From assembly GCA_031291675.1 (NCBI GenBank), contig JARLIO010000011.1, forward strand, positions 29,846-93,845: a DNA stretch of 64,000 bases, given 5' to 3'. The translations under genes were made by a program, and so were the position numbers. Positions 1-7,873 of the stretch are shown piece by piece; position 1 is the stretch's first letter, and each line of letters starts with the position of its first letter. The notes beneath the pieces are model-generated. The model made no database searches. It was not told the origin of the DNA and saw only the letters and a list, made by a program, of their open reading frames with translations. The stretch comes from Azospirillaceae bacterium. Lineage in GTDB: Bacteria; Pseudomonadota; Alphaproteobacteria; Azospirillales; Azospirillaceae.

Positions 1-798
1 GATGGCGAAGGAGCCGGACGGGGTGATACCGATCTTGCCGGTCGCGAAAGCGGCAAAGAAGTTGGTGCCCGTGTCGGTCCTCGCGCCGGCGGGCACGAAC
101 CTGTCCTTGACCATGCCCTGATAGAAAGCGATCGCATCGCGCATCTGCGGCGTGTCGAGCGTGGCCTTCTTGCCGCCATCGGAAAAGATGTCGCCGCCCG
201 ACGCCCAGATGAGCGGCGTGAAGGTAAAGATGTTGCAGCCGCCGCAATTGCCGGAGAAATAATAACCGTAGGTGTCGGCGCCGAGCGCGCGGACCTTCTC
301 GGCGTCGGCGCGGATCTCCGCCCAGGTGGTCGGGCCCTTTTCCGGATCAAGGCCAGCCTTCTTGAAGAGATCCTTGTTCCACAGCAGGACGGAGGCGTCG
401 GCCGAGAACGGCATGCCGTAGATCTTCCCCTCGAAGGTGCCGACGGAGAGATGCGCCGGCGACAGGCTGGAAAAATACGGCAGCGATTTCGCGAGGTCGG
501 TCAGATCTTCCAGTTGGCCGGAGGAGGCGAATGCCGGCGTATAGATGAGGTCGAGCGATAGCGCGTCGGGTGCGCTGCCGCCGGCGGACGCGATCGCGTA
601 TTTCTGCACGAGTTCGTTGACCGGGACGATCTGCAGCTCGACCCTGGTCTCATGGCTCTTGTTGAAGGCATCGACGAGTTTCGGCATGAAAGTCGAATCG
701 TCGGAGCGCGCCCAAAGGCTGATCGTTTCGGCGCCTGCTTGCGATGTAACGGCGGCTGCAGCAAGAAATAGTCCGCCGAAGAGTGTTGCGTATGACAT
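1..798 (-). CDS. Sugar ABC transporter solute-binding protein, partial
   Basis: The minus strand reads open from an ATG at 798 to the window edge (266 codons), so the C-terminus is missing. It starts with a signal peptide (about residues 1-23, ending near SQAGA) and continues as a family-1 extracellular solute-binding protein (PF01547/PF13416 style), with segments such as VELQIVPVNELVQKY and a mid-domain YGMPFSADASVLLWNKDLF. That segment is typical of carbohydrate-binding periplasmic proteins feeding a MalFGK-like importer. A good Shine-Dalgarno (GGAGG, about 804-808) precedes the ATG. It lies 83 bases downstream of a LacI regulator on the same strand, so it is probably the first structural gene of a sugar-uptake operon continuing left of the window. 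The sugar cannot be told from this sequence. Confidence 0.85.
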   Translation of the reverse strand, partial: MSYATLFGGLFLAAAAVTSQAGAETISLWARSDDSTFMPKLVDAFNKSHETRVELQIVPVNELVQKYAIASAGGSAPDALSLDLIYTPAFASSGQLEDLTDLAKSLPYFSSLSPAHLSVGTFEGKIYGMPFSADASVLLWNKDLFKKAGLDPEKGPTTWAEIRADAEKVRALGADTYGYYFSGNCGGCNIFTFTPLIWASGGDIFSDGGKKATLDTPQMRDAIAFYQGMVKDRFVPAGARTDTGTNFFAAFATGKIGITPSGSFAI

Positions 799-881
799 TT
801 TTTCCTCCCGAGTATGCCTGAACGCGCAGGCTTTCTTGTTTATCGCTCCACCCTGTTGCTGGGTGGTTGTTTGTCAAGGCG

Positions 882-1943
882 TCAGTTCGCTGGAGCACCA
901 CAGGATTGGCGAACCACCAGTCGGCACGGCATGCGCCTTATTCCCGGCTCGACGCGCGTGCCGCCGACAAGATCAAGGAGAGCCGCACCGGCGATGCGGC
1001 CAAGTTCGGTCAAGGCCATGTCCACCGAGGTCAATGGCGGGCGGGTTGCTGCGGCGAAAATCTCCCAATTGTCGTAGCCGACGACCGCGAGGTCGTCCGG
1101 AACACGGATACCATGCAGGGTCAGCGCGTCGATGAGGCCGCGCGCGATCTGATCGTTGCCGCAGAAAACCGCGTCGGGCCGGTCCGCCGATGGTGCCATG
1201 ATGAGCCGACAGCCCACCGCAAATCCAAACGCCTCGGACCAATCGCCGCGTTCGGCCACGCCGAAACACGGCAAATCGGCTTCCCCGAGCGCGTCGCGCC
1301 AGCCTTCGGCGCGCAGCGCCACGGCGGCGAAACTGTCGGGTCCCGTGACATGCGCGATACGCCGCCGGCCCAGCGCAATAAGATGCGCAACCGCCGCCTT
1401 GGCACCGCCGAAGTCGTCCGGCACGAAGGCAATGTCACTCTCGGCCGCGGCCGAATTGACATGAACGACCGGCATCGGCAGTCGGGCGAGATCAAGCGGC
1501 GGGCGGCGGTCGATGCGCTTGCCGGCGACGATCAGCCCGTCGACGCACTTCTCCTGCATGGCGCGCAGATTGATCCGTGCGCGCTCGGGATCGTCTTCGA
1601 GCGCGCAGAGGAAAACGGACACGCCGCGATCAACCATCGCGCCAGCAAGTCCGGCCGCGACGGGCAGCGTGAAACGGCCATAGGTATCATTCGTCAGAAG
1701 GCCGATTGTGAAAGAACGCTGGCTCACCAGCGCGCGCGCCATGGCATTGGGTGTAAAGCCAAGCGTCTGGGCCACCGTGCGAATGCGATCGCGGGTTTCG
1801 GGGGTCATCCGGCCCTGATCGTTCAGCGCCTTCGATGCGGTCGAAATGCTGACGCCCGCCTCGCGCGCAACATCACGAATCGTCACGCGTGCCGCGATCG
1901 GTTCGGGGACATCAATCAGGTCCGCAAGGTCTTCCGCATCCAT
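882..1943 (-). CDS. LacI family transcriptional regulator
   Basis: A 353-residue protein with a LacI-type N-terminal helix-turn-helix (about residues 20-72: TIRDVAREAGVSISTASKAL, then the hinge-helix segment NAMARAL), followed by a periplasmic-binding-protein-like effector domain (GLLTNDTYGRF, DGLIVAGKRID, FCGNDQIARG, VVGYDNWE, PPLTSVDMAL). Length is typical for the family, with a short N-terminal extension of about 18 residues. It is co-oriented with, and just upstream of, a sugar-binding protein gene, so it probably represses that uptake operon in the absence of its sugar. An AAAACGTTTT palindrome lies about 45-55 bases upstream of the start. Family assignment is certain; the ligand is unknown. 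Confidence 0.92.
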   Translation of the reverse strand: MDAEDLADLIDVPEPIAARVTIRDVAREAGVSISTASKALNDQGRMTPETRDRIRTVAQTLGFTPNAMARALVSQRSFTIGLLTNDTYGRFTLPVAAGLAGAMVDRGVSVFLCALEDDPERARINLRAMQEKCVDGLIVAGKRIDRRPPLDLARLPMPVVHVNSAAAESDIAFVPDDFGGAKAAVAHLIALGRRRIAHVTGPDSFAAVALRAEGWRDALGEADLPCFGVAERGDWSEAFGFAVGCRLIMAPSADRPDAVFCGNDQIARGLIDALTLHGIRVPDDLAVVGYDNWEIFAAATRPPLTSVDMALTELGRIAGAALLDLVGGTRVEPGIRRMPCRLVVRQSCGAPAN

Positions 1944-1985
1944 TGGCGCGACCCCAAGGTCTTCCGATCCTGCTTTCAGGGTCGG

Positions 1986-1999
1986 GAAAACGTTTTTTC
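1986..1999. promoter_or_regulatory. Candidate LacI-family operator
   Basis: The perfect palindrome AAAACGTTTT (1987-1996), extended to GAAAACGTTTTTTC, has the central CG typical of LacI-family operators and sits about 45 bases upstream of the lacI-type start. A second A/T-tract element (GGAAATAGGTTTTTTC, about 2005-2020) follows at roughly two helical turns. Autoregulation is inferred from position and symmetry only. The rest of 1944-2231 shows no gene. Confidence 0.45.
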
Positions 2000-2231
2000 T
2001 ACTTGGAAATAGGTTTTTTCACCGAGACCCGCCTTTGTCAAGCGGGATCGCCGCGGCAGCCGAAAATGGGCGTTGATGGACAAATCCGAAGAAGGGCGGC
2101 GGGCGGCCATTGTCCAGGGCTTCAGGCGACCTTGCCGGAGATCCTGGCCTCAACCTTTTGAGTAGACAGAGTCACGTCAAGGGTTGCTCGATCACGGCCT
2201 TATACCAGCCCGCCCCGGCCCGGAGGCGCCT

Positions 2232-2903
2232 TCAGCGCCCCGGCGATCCCAGCAGGCGTCCGCCCCGCCAGCTGCCGACGATGCCGCAACCAACCAGGAT
2301 CAGCCCGGTCACGCCGAGATTCATCACCAGCACCAGCGCGGTCGGGTCGACGACATGGATCAACAGGTGCGCGGTATCGGCAAAGCCCGCGACCGCCAGC
2401 GCCCCAAGCCACGCCGTGTTGGCAGCGCGCAGCGGCCGGGACCGGCGCAGCATCCGCCACAGCACCAGCGCCAGCGGAACGCTGGCCATGACCAGCGTTT
2501 CCAGGCAGCGCACGCTGTCCGCGACGATCGGCGCGCCGGTGGGAATCGCGACCCAATGCCCCAGACAGCCGGCACCGACGCCCCAGACCCAGACCAGGAA
2601 TGCCGGCAGTGGCAACAGGAACCAGCGGCGCGACCGGTCGGGAAGCCCGATGGACAGGGCCGCCAGGGTCCCGGTCACGCCCGTCAGCCACGACCCCAGA
2701 AGCGCCACGACAAAGTCCGGCTCCACCAGGCGCTGGTCCAGATCCGCCCGCAACCCGCGTGCCGCGGCCAACAGCGTGATCAAAACGGTTGCCAGCACGA
2801 TCAGCCGCGTGGCGCGCACCGCGGGCGGCGCCAGCGGCTGCACCGGCGCCAGATGATCGACGAGCGATTCGATGAGATGATCGGTGGTCGTCATCGCTCT
2901 CAC
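2232..2903 (-). CDS. nrsF: Membrane anti-sigma factor, NrsF/DUF1109 family
   Basis: A roughly 220-residue integral membrane protein with about six hydrophobic segments (for example around residues 32-48, 64-84, 91-113, 132-152, 164-184 and 190-210) and a short cytoplasmic N-terminus containing LIESLVDHLAPV. This is the layout of the DUF1109/NrsF anti-sigma family known from Caulobacter, where it holds the ECF sigma factor SigF inactive until metal stress. It starts inside the stop codon of the upstream sigma-factor gene (GTGA overlap at 2900-2903; an alternative ATG lies at 2894), so the two are translationally coupled. Pairing with an ECF sigma factor and a bufferin operon supports the assignment. 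What it senses is inferred from relatives. Confidence 0.85.
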   Translation of the reverse strand: MRAMTTTDHLIESLVDHLAPVQPLAPPAVRATRLIVLATVLITLLAAARGLRADLDQRLVEPDFVVALLGSWLTGVTGTLAALSIGLPDRSRRWFLLPLPAFLVWVWGVGAGCLGHWVAIPTGAPIVADSVRCLETLVMASVPLALVLWRMLRRSRPLRAANTAWLGALAVAGFADTAHLLIHVVDPTALVLVMNLGVTGLILVGCGIVGSWRGGRLLGSPGR

Positions 2904-3445
2904 AATCCCTCCAACAGCGTCCGCAACCGCTTGATCGCCCGATGCGCCGCCACCTTGAGCGCCGTCTCGGACTGGCCACTGATCGCCGATGCCTCCCTCA
3001 ATGAAAGTTCTCTCAAGCGCAGCAGTTCGATGGCCTGCCGCTGCCCCGCGGGCAAGGTCTCGATCGCGCCGCGCAGACGGCGCGAATCACTTCGCTCTTC
3101 ATGATGGTTCGTTTCATCATGGGCAAAGGTTTCATGCTCTTCGGTCAGCGGCATTTCGCGCGCCCCCTGACGGCCGCGACGCCGCAAACGATCGGTCAGG
3201 CGGTGCTGGGCAACACCGACCAGCCAGGGCGCAAAGGGACGCGTCGGATCATAGGTATGGCGGATCATGTGCAGGGTCAGCAGAATATCCTGCACGCCAT
3301 CCTCGATTTCAGGTCCATCCAGCCCGGCACGATGGGCCAAGGCCCGCAAATAGGGGGTCACCGCCCCCAGCAGCTGACGATAGGCCGCGGCGTCGCCCCC
3401 CTGGGCGCGAACCATCAGCGCCGACCAGTCGGATTCTTCCGCCAC
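2900..3445 (-). CDS. sigF: ECF RNA polymerase sigma factor, SigF-like
   Basis: A 181-residue ECF sigma factor. Region 2 covers about residues 8-90 (EIEDGVQDILLTLH at 46-59, RPFAPWLVGVAQHRLTDRLRR for promoter melting and -10 contact). Region 4 covers about 125-176 (LPAGQRQAIELLRL, then the helix-turn-helix SLREASAISGQSETALKVAAHRA). The GTG at 3445 was chosen because GGAGCGGGG lies just upstream and residues from DWSALM onward match the family N-terminus; reading further upstream gives low-complexity sequence. It overlaps nrsF by four bases and is divergent from the buf operon. In Caulobacter the SigF/NrsF pair responds to heavy metals and drives bufferin operons; the same role is inferred here. 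Confidence 0.9.
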   Translation of the reverse strand: MAEESDWSALMVRAQGGDAAAYRQLLGAVTPYLRALAHRAGLDGPEIEDGVQDILLTLHMIRHTYDPTRPFAPWLVGVAQHRLTDRLRRRGRQGAREMPLTEEHETFAHDETNHHEERSDSRRLRGAIETLPAGQRQAIELLRLRELSLREASAISGQSETALKVAAHRAIKRLRTLLEGL

Positions 3446-3750
3446 TGCGTTACCCCGCTCCCGAACAGAACAATTCGACAACGCAACCCTGTGCCGCAGG
3501 TCGGAACCGGCACCGCGGCACCCGCTTCCCCTGACGCCACCAGACCCGCGCGCGCCGAAGGTCCACGATCCCGACGCCGGCAAGATTGCACGGGGCCAGG
3601 GCCAGGTCCAGAGCGATGCCAAAGGATCACAGGCGGGCGCCGCGCCAACCCGAAAAAACTGTGCCTGGCGATGTAACGTCGGCCGGCCCCGCGACGAACC
3701 TTCCCCTGAACGCCCGCTGTCGGGCGTCCCACCAAACAGGGAGCACTCAG
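3446..3750. other. Divergent intergenic region sigF / bufA
   Basis: These 305 bases separate the divergent sigF and bufA starts and contain no convincing gene. They hold the SigF-type promoter described separately and a bufA ribosome site (ACAGGGAG, ending about 8 bases before the ATG). No strong terminator was seen. Confidence 0.6.
3673..3698 (+). promoter_or_regulatory. SigF-type ECF promoter of the buf operon
   Basis: GTAACG (3673-3678), exactly 16 bases, then CGAA (3695-3698). This closely matches the promoter known for Caulobacter SigF (GTAACC-N16-CGAA, as I recall it). The predicted transcription start, around 3705, leaves about 45 bases before the bufA ATG at 3751. The sigma factor itself is encoded 250 bases away on the opposite strand. 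Confidence 0.8.
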
Positions 3751-4029
3751 ATGTCTCGTTTTGCCACTGTCGCCGCACTGTCCACCGTCCTGGGTCTCGC
3801 TGCCGCCATGCAGACCACCGTTGCCAGCGCCGCCGATCCGGCGCCGATGGCGAAGACCGAAGCGGCCGTGAAATGTTTCGGTGTCAATGCCGTCGCCAAG
3901 AATGATTGCGCCGCCGGCAGCCATTCCTGCGCGGGTCAGGCGAGCATGGCCCGCGACCCCAAGTCCTTCATCCTGATCCCGGCCGGCGCCTGCGCCAAGA
4001 TTGCCGGCGGCACCCTCAACCCCGCGTAA
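3751..4029 (+). CDS. bufA: Bufferin-family RiPP precursor BufA (DUF2282)
   Basis: A 92-residue DUF2282 protein with a signal peptide (about residues 1-27, cleavage after TVASA) and a mature part with four cysteines: Cys42 (KCFGV), Cys53 and Cys60 (NDCAAGSHSCAG) and Cys81 (AGACAKI). In bufferins these cysteines are modified by the partner iron enzyme (MNIO, BufB) to thiooxazoles, and the exported peptide sequesters copper in the periplasm. A good ribosome site and the SigF-type promoter precede it. bufB, bufC and a doxX gene follow in order. The ATG at 3751 was chosen because it gives a clean signal peptide and an appropriately spaced SD. Family assignment is firm; metal specificity is inferred from relatives. 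Confidence 0.9.
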   Translation: MSRFATVAALSTVLGLAAAMQTTVASAADPAPMAKTEAAVKCFGVNAVAKNDCAAGSHSCAGQASMARDPKSFILIPAGACAKIAGGTLNPA

Positions 4030-4042
4030 CGGTCCCCCATCC

Positions 4043-4942
4043 GTGTCAAACCTGTCGGCGTGTTCCGGCGGGTGGCCGGGCACGATCCCCGCTTCGGCGG
4101 GGATCGGCCTGCGCTTTCCCCACCATCGCGATGTGATCGAGACCCGGCCGGCCGTCGGCTGGCTTGAGGTCCATACCGAAAACTATACCGGCGGCGGCAA
4201 CCCGGCGGCGTGCCTTGAGGCGGTCCGCGCCGACTACCCCTTGTCGCTGCACGGTGTCGGCATGTCACTGGGCAGCGCGGACGGCCTTGATGCCGATCAC
4301 CTGGCGCGCGTCCGGGATGCGGTGCGCCGCTTTGAGCCGGCCCTGGTCTCCGACCATCTGTCCTGGAGCCTCGGCGACGGCCTCTATGTCGCCGATCTGC
4401 TGCCCCTGCCCCTGACCGAAGAGGCGCTGGCCGTGGTCTGTCGCAATGTGGAGCGGTTCCAGGACGGTCTCGGCCGCCAGATTCTGGTTGAGAATCCGTC
4501 AAGCTATTTGCGTTATCGTCATTCGACGATCCCGGAAGCGGAGTTCCTCGGTGCCGTGGTCGCGGCAACCGGCTGCGGCCTGTTGTGCGACGTCAACAAC
4601 ATCTTCGTCAGCGCCTGCAATCATGGCTGGGACGCGATGCATTATCTCGACACGATCCCGGCGGCTGCGGTCCAGGAAATCCATCTGGCCGGGCATGCGA
4701 TCCGCACCATCAACGGGCGCGACATCCGGATTGATGACCACGGATCGGCGGTCAGCGATCCGGTGTGGACGCTGTTCTCGGCGGCGATCCAGCGCTTCGG
4801 CCGGATCCCGACGCTGATCGAGTGGGACAACAACCTGCCGGCGCTCGATATTCTGGTCGCCGAAGCCGCCAAGGCCGACGCGATCCTGGCCGCAGCCCCG
4901 CAGCACACGTCGGAGAGGGAGCGCCATGCCGCGTTTGCGTGA
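4043..4942 (+). CDS. bufB: Multinuclear iron oxidative enzyme BufB (DUF692)
   Basis: A roughly 299-residue DUF692/MNIO enzyme with a TIM-barrel fold. It installs oxidative modifications on precursor cysteines in the cytoplasm before export. Family metal-ligand and active-site segments are visible: HTENY (44-48), LHGVG (69-73), SDHLSW (103-108), VENPSSY (149-155), CDVNN (182-186), EIHLAGH (212-218), DDHG (231-234) and IEWDNNLP (259-266). The GTG at 4043 is the best-placed start, 13 bases after the bufA stop; an earlier in-frame ATG at 4001 would overlap bufA. It overlaps bufC by 17 bases. No key family residue appears to be missing. Confidence 0.9.
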   Translation: MSNLSACSGGWPGTIPASAGIGLRFPHHRDVIETRPAVGWLEVHTENYTGGGNPAACLEAVRADYPLSLHGVGMSLGSADGLDADHLARVRDAVRRFEPALVSDHLSWSLGDGLYVADLLPLPLTEEALAVVCRNVERFQDGLGRQILVENPSSYLRYRHSTIPEAEFLGAVVAATGCGLLCDVNNIFVSACNHGWDAMHYLDTIPAAAVQEIHLAGHAIRTINGRDIRIDDHGSAVSDPVWTLFSAAIQRFGRIPTLIEWDNNLPALDILVAEAAKADAILAAAPQHTSERERHAAFA

Positions 4943-5759
4943 CCTTCAGACCGCCTTCGTCCGCAGTCTGCGCGACCCCGACGATGCCATCGCCCTGGCC
5001 GCGATCGGCCTGCTCGATGATGCCGCCGATCCCGGGATCCCGGCTACCGCACGGATCGGCATTCATCGCAACACCCATATCGGCACCCTGACGACGGCGC
5101 TGCGGCAGACATTCCCGGCGGTCGAAGCGCTGGTGGGTGTCGATTTCTTCGAAACCGCGATCGCGTTGTTCGTCCAGGAACGCCCGCCGCGGGCCGCGGG
5201 TCTCAACGACTATGGCTGCCACGCGCAAGCCGATGGCGCTGCGACCACCGGCCCGGGATTCCCCGCCTTTCTCGCCCGACTTCCTGCCACGGCGTCCCTG
5301 CCCTATCTGCCCGATGTCGCCCGGCTGGAGGCGGCGATCGCCGCCGCGGCCCAGGCCCCCGATGCCGGGTCCCTGACGCCGCAGGCCCTGGCCGGGCTCG
5401 GCGACGCCGCGGCGGATCACGCGCTGACACCGCACCCCTCGCTGCGTCTGGTGACCGTGACCGGGCCGATCGAGATTCTGTGGCGGGCGGTGCTCGACCA
5501 TGACGACGCGACCCTGCGAAGCCTCGCCCTGCCCGGGAACCGCCGCGGCCTGCTGGTCTATCGCGCCACCGCCGGGGTCACGATCAACGCCCTGGACCCG
5601 GCGCAGACCGATTTCGCGGCCCGCTTGTGTGGCGGCCAGCCGCTGCGTACCATCCTCGACGATGCGACGCCGGCAGCACTGCTGACGCTGTTCGCCGAAC
5701 TGCTCGCCGCCGGCTGCTTCACCGCGACCCGCCCTCTTGCGATCGAGATGCCGTCATGA
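4926..5759 (+). CDS. bufC: Bufferin partner protein BufC (DUF2063 family)
   Basis: A 277-residue HvfC/BufC (DUF2063) protein. The N-terminal domain (about residues 1-95) carries the family signature RIGIHRNTHIGTLTTALRQTFPAVEALVG and FF-type segments. The C-terminal part is a RiPP-recognition-like alpha/beta domain ending with a winged-helix-like stretch (TLFAELLAAGCFTATRP). In MNIO systems the BufC/HvfC partner binds the leader of the precursor and delivers it to the iron enzyme. The gene overlaps bufB by 17 bases and shares an ATGA junction with the doxX gene, so the four genes are one translationally coupled unit. Confidence 0.87.
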   Translation: MPRLRDLQTAFVRSLRDPDDAIALAAIGLLDDAADPGIPATARIGIHRNTHIGTLTTALRQTFPAVEALVGVDFFETAIALFVQERPPRAAGLNDYGCHAQADGAATTGPGFPAFLARLPATASLPYLPDVARLEAAIAAAAQAPDAGSLTPQALAGLGDAAADHALTPHPSLRLVTVTGPIEILWRAVLDHDDATLRSLALPGNRRGLLVYRATAGVTINALDPAQTDFAARLCGGQPLRTILDDATPAALLTLFAELLAAGCFTATRPLAIEMPS

Positions 5760-6217
5760 GTCCACCGCCGCCTTCGCCGCTGAGCAGCCTTCGGCCCCCG
5801 GTCAAGGCCGTGGTTGCCGCGCTGAACCACGTCCCCTACGCACTGCTGGCACTGCCCCTGCGCTTTGCCGTTGCCACCGTGTTCTGGAATTCCGGGACCA
5901 CCAAGCTCGCCGATTGGGGGGCGACGCTACAACTTTTCCGCGAGGAATATCGGGTTCCACTGCTGCCGCCGGAAATCGCCGCCCCGCTGGCCGCATCGAT
6001 CGAACTGACAACGCCGATCCTGCTGGTGCTCGGGCTGTTGACCCGGCCGGCCGCGGCGCTGCTGCTGGGTATGACCACATTCATCGAGGTCTTCGTCTAT
6101 CCCCTGGCCTGGCCGACCCATATCCAGTGGGCGGCGATGCTGCTGGTTCTGCTGTGCCGCGGTGCGGGTGGGCTGTCGCTGGACGAACTGCTGTCCCGGC
6201 TTTTCGACAAGCCCTGA
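5756..6217 (+). CDS. DoxX family membrane protein
   Basis: A 153-residue DoxX-family protein with about four hydrophobic segments. The first (LALPLRFAVATVFWNSGTTKL) carries the family pattern of an early Arg and a later Gly-x-x-K. TPILLVLGLLTRPAAALLLG and a final helix with WPTHIQWAAMLLVLL follow. It begins in the stop codon of bufC (ATGA at 5756-5759). DoxX genes commonly close bufferin-type operons; the biochemical role is unsettled and a membrane redox function is often proposed. No terminator run was seen; the convergent exonuclease gene ends 54 bases downstream. Confidence 0.82.
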   Translation: MSPPPPSPLSSLRPPVKAVVAALNHVPYALLALPLRFAVATVFWNSGTTKLADWGATLQLFREEYRVPLLPPEIAAPLAASIELTTPILLVLGLLTRPAAALLLGMTTFIEVFVYPLAWPTHIQWAAMLLVLLCRGAGGLSLDELLSRLFDKP

Positions 6218-6271
6218 CGAAGACGCTCAGCCTCGCGGCGATTTCGGCCCAACGCCGCCGCAGGGCGGCTT

Positions 6272-6859
6272 CTATCCAACGCCGCGGCGTGGTGGCTTGG
6301 GCGCGGCGACAATCCGGCCGGGACGAAGCCCGACCGCCGCGGCCAGGGCATGAAGATCCGCGACCCCCGTCGCTGCCATCGCGGCCAGGGCGATCCTGGC
6401 GCAGGCGTGGGCGTCGCTGCCGGCCTGATGATGATCCAGTTCAACCCCGAGATAATCGGCGACCGTCGACAGGCGGTGGTTCGGCAGGTCCGGCCACACC
6501 CGACGGGCGATCTTGACCGTGCACAGAAACGGAACATCGGGCCAGGGCAAGCCGTACAGGTCGAGACTGGCACGCAGAACGCTGACATCGAAGGCAGCAT
6601 TGTGCGCCAGGATCACGGTGTCGGGATCACGCGGCGCGACATCGTTCCAGACCTCGGGAAAGGACGGCATCGCCGCGACATCATCGGGCTGGATCCCGTG
6701 GATCTGGACACAAAACGGTGAAAAGCGCAGTTCGTGCGGACGGATCAGCCGCTCGACGACCCGACCGACACAACCGCCGTCGATCCAGGCCACACCGATG
6801 GCGCAGGCGCTGACCCGCGTTTCATTGGCCGTCTCGAAATCGATCGCCACACCGCCCAC
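6272..6859 (-). CDS. DEDDh 3'-5' exonuclease, DnaQ/PolC epsilon-like
   Basis: A roughly 195-residue exonuclease of the DnaQ superfamily. The three Exo motifs are complete: AIDFETAN (first Asp and Glu), LAHNAAFDVSVL (Asp), and HQAGSDAHACA (His and Asp of a DEDDh enzyme). It resembles the stand-alone 3'-5' exonucleases related to the proofreading epsilon subunit, and would trim DNA or RNA 3' ends in the cytoplasm. The GTG at 6859 is preferred because GGGGGA precedes it by five bases; a TTG 36 bases upstream is possible. It is monocistronic and convergent with the doxX gene. Confidence 0.85.
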   Translation of the reverse strand: MGGVAIDFETANETRVSACAIGVAWIDGGCVGRVVERLIRPHELRFSPFCVQIHGIQPDDVAAMPSFPEVWNDVAPRDPDTVILAHNAAFDVSVLRASLDLYGLPWPDVPFLCTVKIARRVWPDLPNHRLSTVADYLGVELDHHQAGSDAHACARIALAAMAATGVADLHALAAAVGLRPGRIVAAPKPPRRGVG

Positions 6860-7012
6860 GACGTTCCCCCGTGCCCGGCGCAAGATCCCGGGCAAGTGCC
6901 ATCACAAGTTCATCAAAGGGATATAGCCTGTCCGCCGGTTTGCGCCAACCGGACAATTCCCGCCATCGCGACGCTGCCGGCGCCGCGCGTGCTGTCCGCG
7001 CTGGATGTTCCG

Positions 7013-7038
7013 AAAATACAGGACTTGAAAAATACAGG
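7013..7038. repeat. 16-bp-period direct repeat upstream of DUF347 gene
   Basis: AAAATACAGG occurs at 7013-7022 and again at 7029-7038, a 16-base period just upstream of the ATG at 7051. The second copy replaces a normal SD. It could be a protein-binding direct repeat or the trace of a small duplication; nothing further can be said. Confidence 0.4.
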
Positions 7039-7050
7039 TGTGATGCGACG

Positions 7051-7788
7051 ATGAAGACAATCAATGTTCCCACGCTTGGCGCCCGATACTGGACTTCTCT
7101 CTGTCTGGCCTCCGTGTTCGGCGCCAATATGGGCGATTTTGCCGCCCATAATCTGCATCTTGGCCACGCCAGCGGCCTGCCACCCCTGGCGGCGCTGCTC
7201 GGCATCATCCTGCTCAAGGAATGGCGGTCCCGGTCGCAGGTCGGGACCGAGCTCTATTACTGGCTGGCGATCGTCACGATGCGGACCGCCGCGACCAATC
7301 TTGGCGATCTGGCGACCCATGATTTTCACCTCGACTATCTCTGGGTGATCGCCGGCCTGGCGCTGCTGCTGGCGCTGAACGTGTCGCGCGATCCGCTGGC
7401 AACGGGCACCAGGGACGCCGGCGCGCACGACCTGCCCGCGACCAATGCCCGGTATTGGGGATCGATGTTGATTGCCGGGACCTTGGGCACGGCCGCCGGC
7501 GATTTCGCCGCGGACGGCTTGGGTCTCGCCGTCGCCTCGCTGTTTTTTTCGGCGCTGGTTCTGGCGTTGGTGGCGTTCGGAAACCGGATTCCGCTTCATG
7601 CGACGATCTTTTATTGGGTGACGATCGCGTTTGTCCGCACCGCCGGCACCAATGTCGGCGATCTCCTGGCCGGGCACGAAGGATTACATCTCGGACTGTT
7701 GGTCAGCACGCCGCTGACCGGGGCCCTCCTGTATCTCGTGCTGCAATTCTGGAAACCGCAGCCGGCGATGCGTCCCTCCCTCGCCTGA
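7051..7788 (+). CDS. Four-repeat integral membrane protein, DUF347/COG4705
   Basis: A 245-residue polytopic membrane protein built from repeated DUF347 units. Each has an aromatic pair and a conserved Gly-Asp: YWTSLCLASVFGANMGDFAA, YYWLAIVTMRTAATNLGDLA, YWGSMLIAGTLGTAAGDFAA and FYWVTIAFVRTAGTNVGDLL. Around eight hydrophobic segments result. COG4705 proteins have no settled function; the repeated Gly-Asp in membrane helices suggests an ion or proton path, but that is inference. The ATG at 7051 is chosen because the repeat architecture begins right after it. A strong hairpin follows the gene at 7841-7873. Confidence 0.75.
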   Translation: MKTINVPTLGARYWTSLCLASVFGANMGDFAAHNLHLGHASGLPPLAALLGIILLKEWRSRSQVGTELYYWLAIVTMRTAATNLGDLATHDFHLDYLWVIAGLALLLALNVSRDPLATGTRDAGAHDLPATNARYWGSMLIAGTLGTAAGDFAADGLGLAVASLFFSALVLALVAFGNRIPLHATIFYWVTIAFVRTAGTNVGDLLAGHEGLHLGLLVSTPLTGALLYLVLQFWKPQPAMRPSLA

Positions 7789-7840
7789 TCACCGGCCTGG
7801 AAGACAGCACAAAGCCCGGGAAACCGGCCGGGACGACCCC

Positions 7841-7873
7841 GGCGGTGGGCCGAAAACGCCTCGGCCCACCGCC
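7841..7873. terminator. Strong hairpin, probable terminator
   Basis: GGCGGTGGGCCG (7841-7852) pairs perfectly with CGGCCCACCGCC (7862-7873) across a 9-base loop. The stem is 12 base pairs, mostly G:C, with no T-run after it. It lies 53 bases past the DUF347 gene and probably ends that transcript. Confidence 0.6.

Noticed and set aside
848..866. Hairpin CCACCC...GGGTGG between lacI and the solute-binding protein gene
   Set aside because: Six-base stem without a T-run on the transcribed strand; it could be chance or a weak attenuator.
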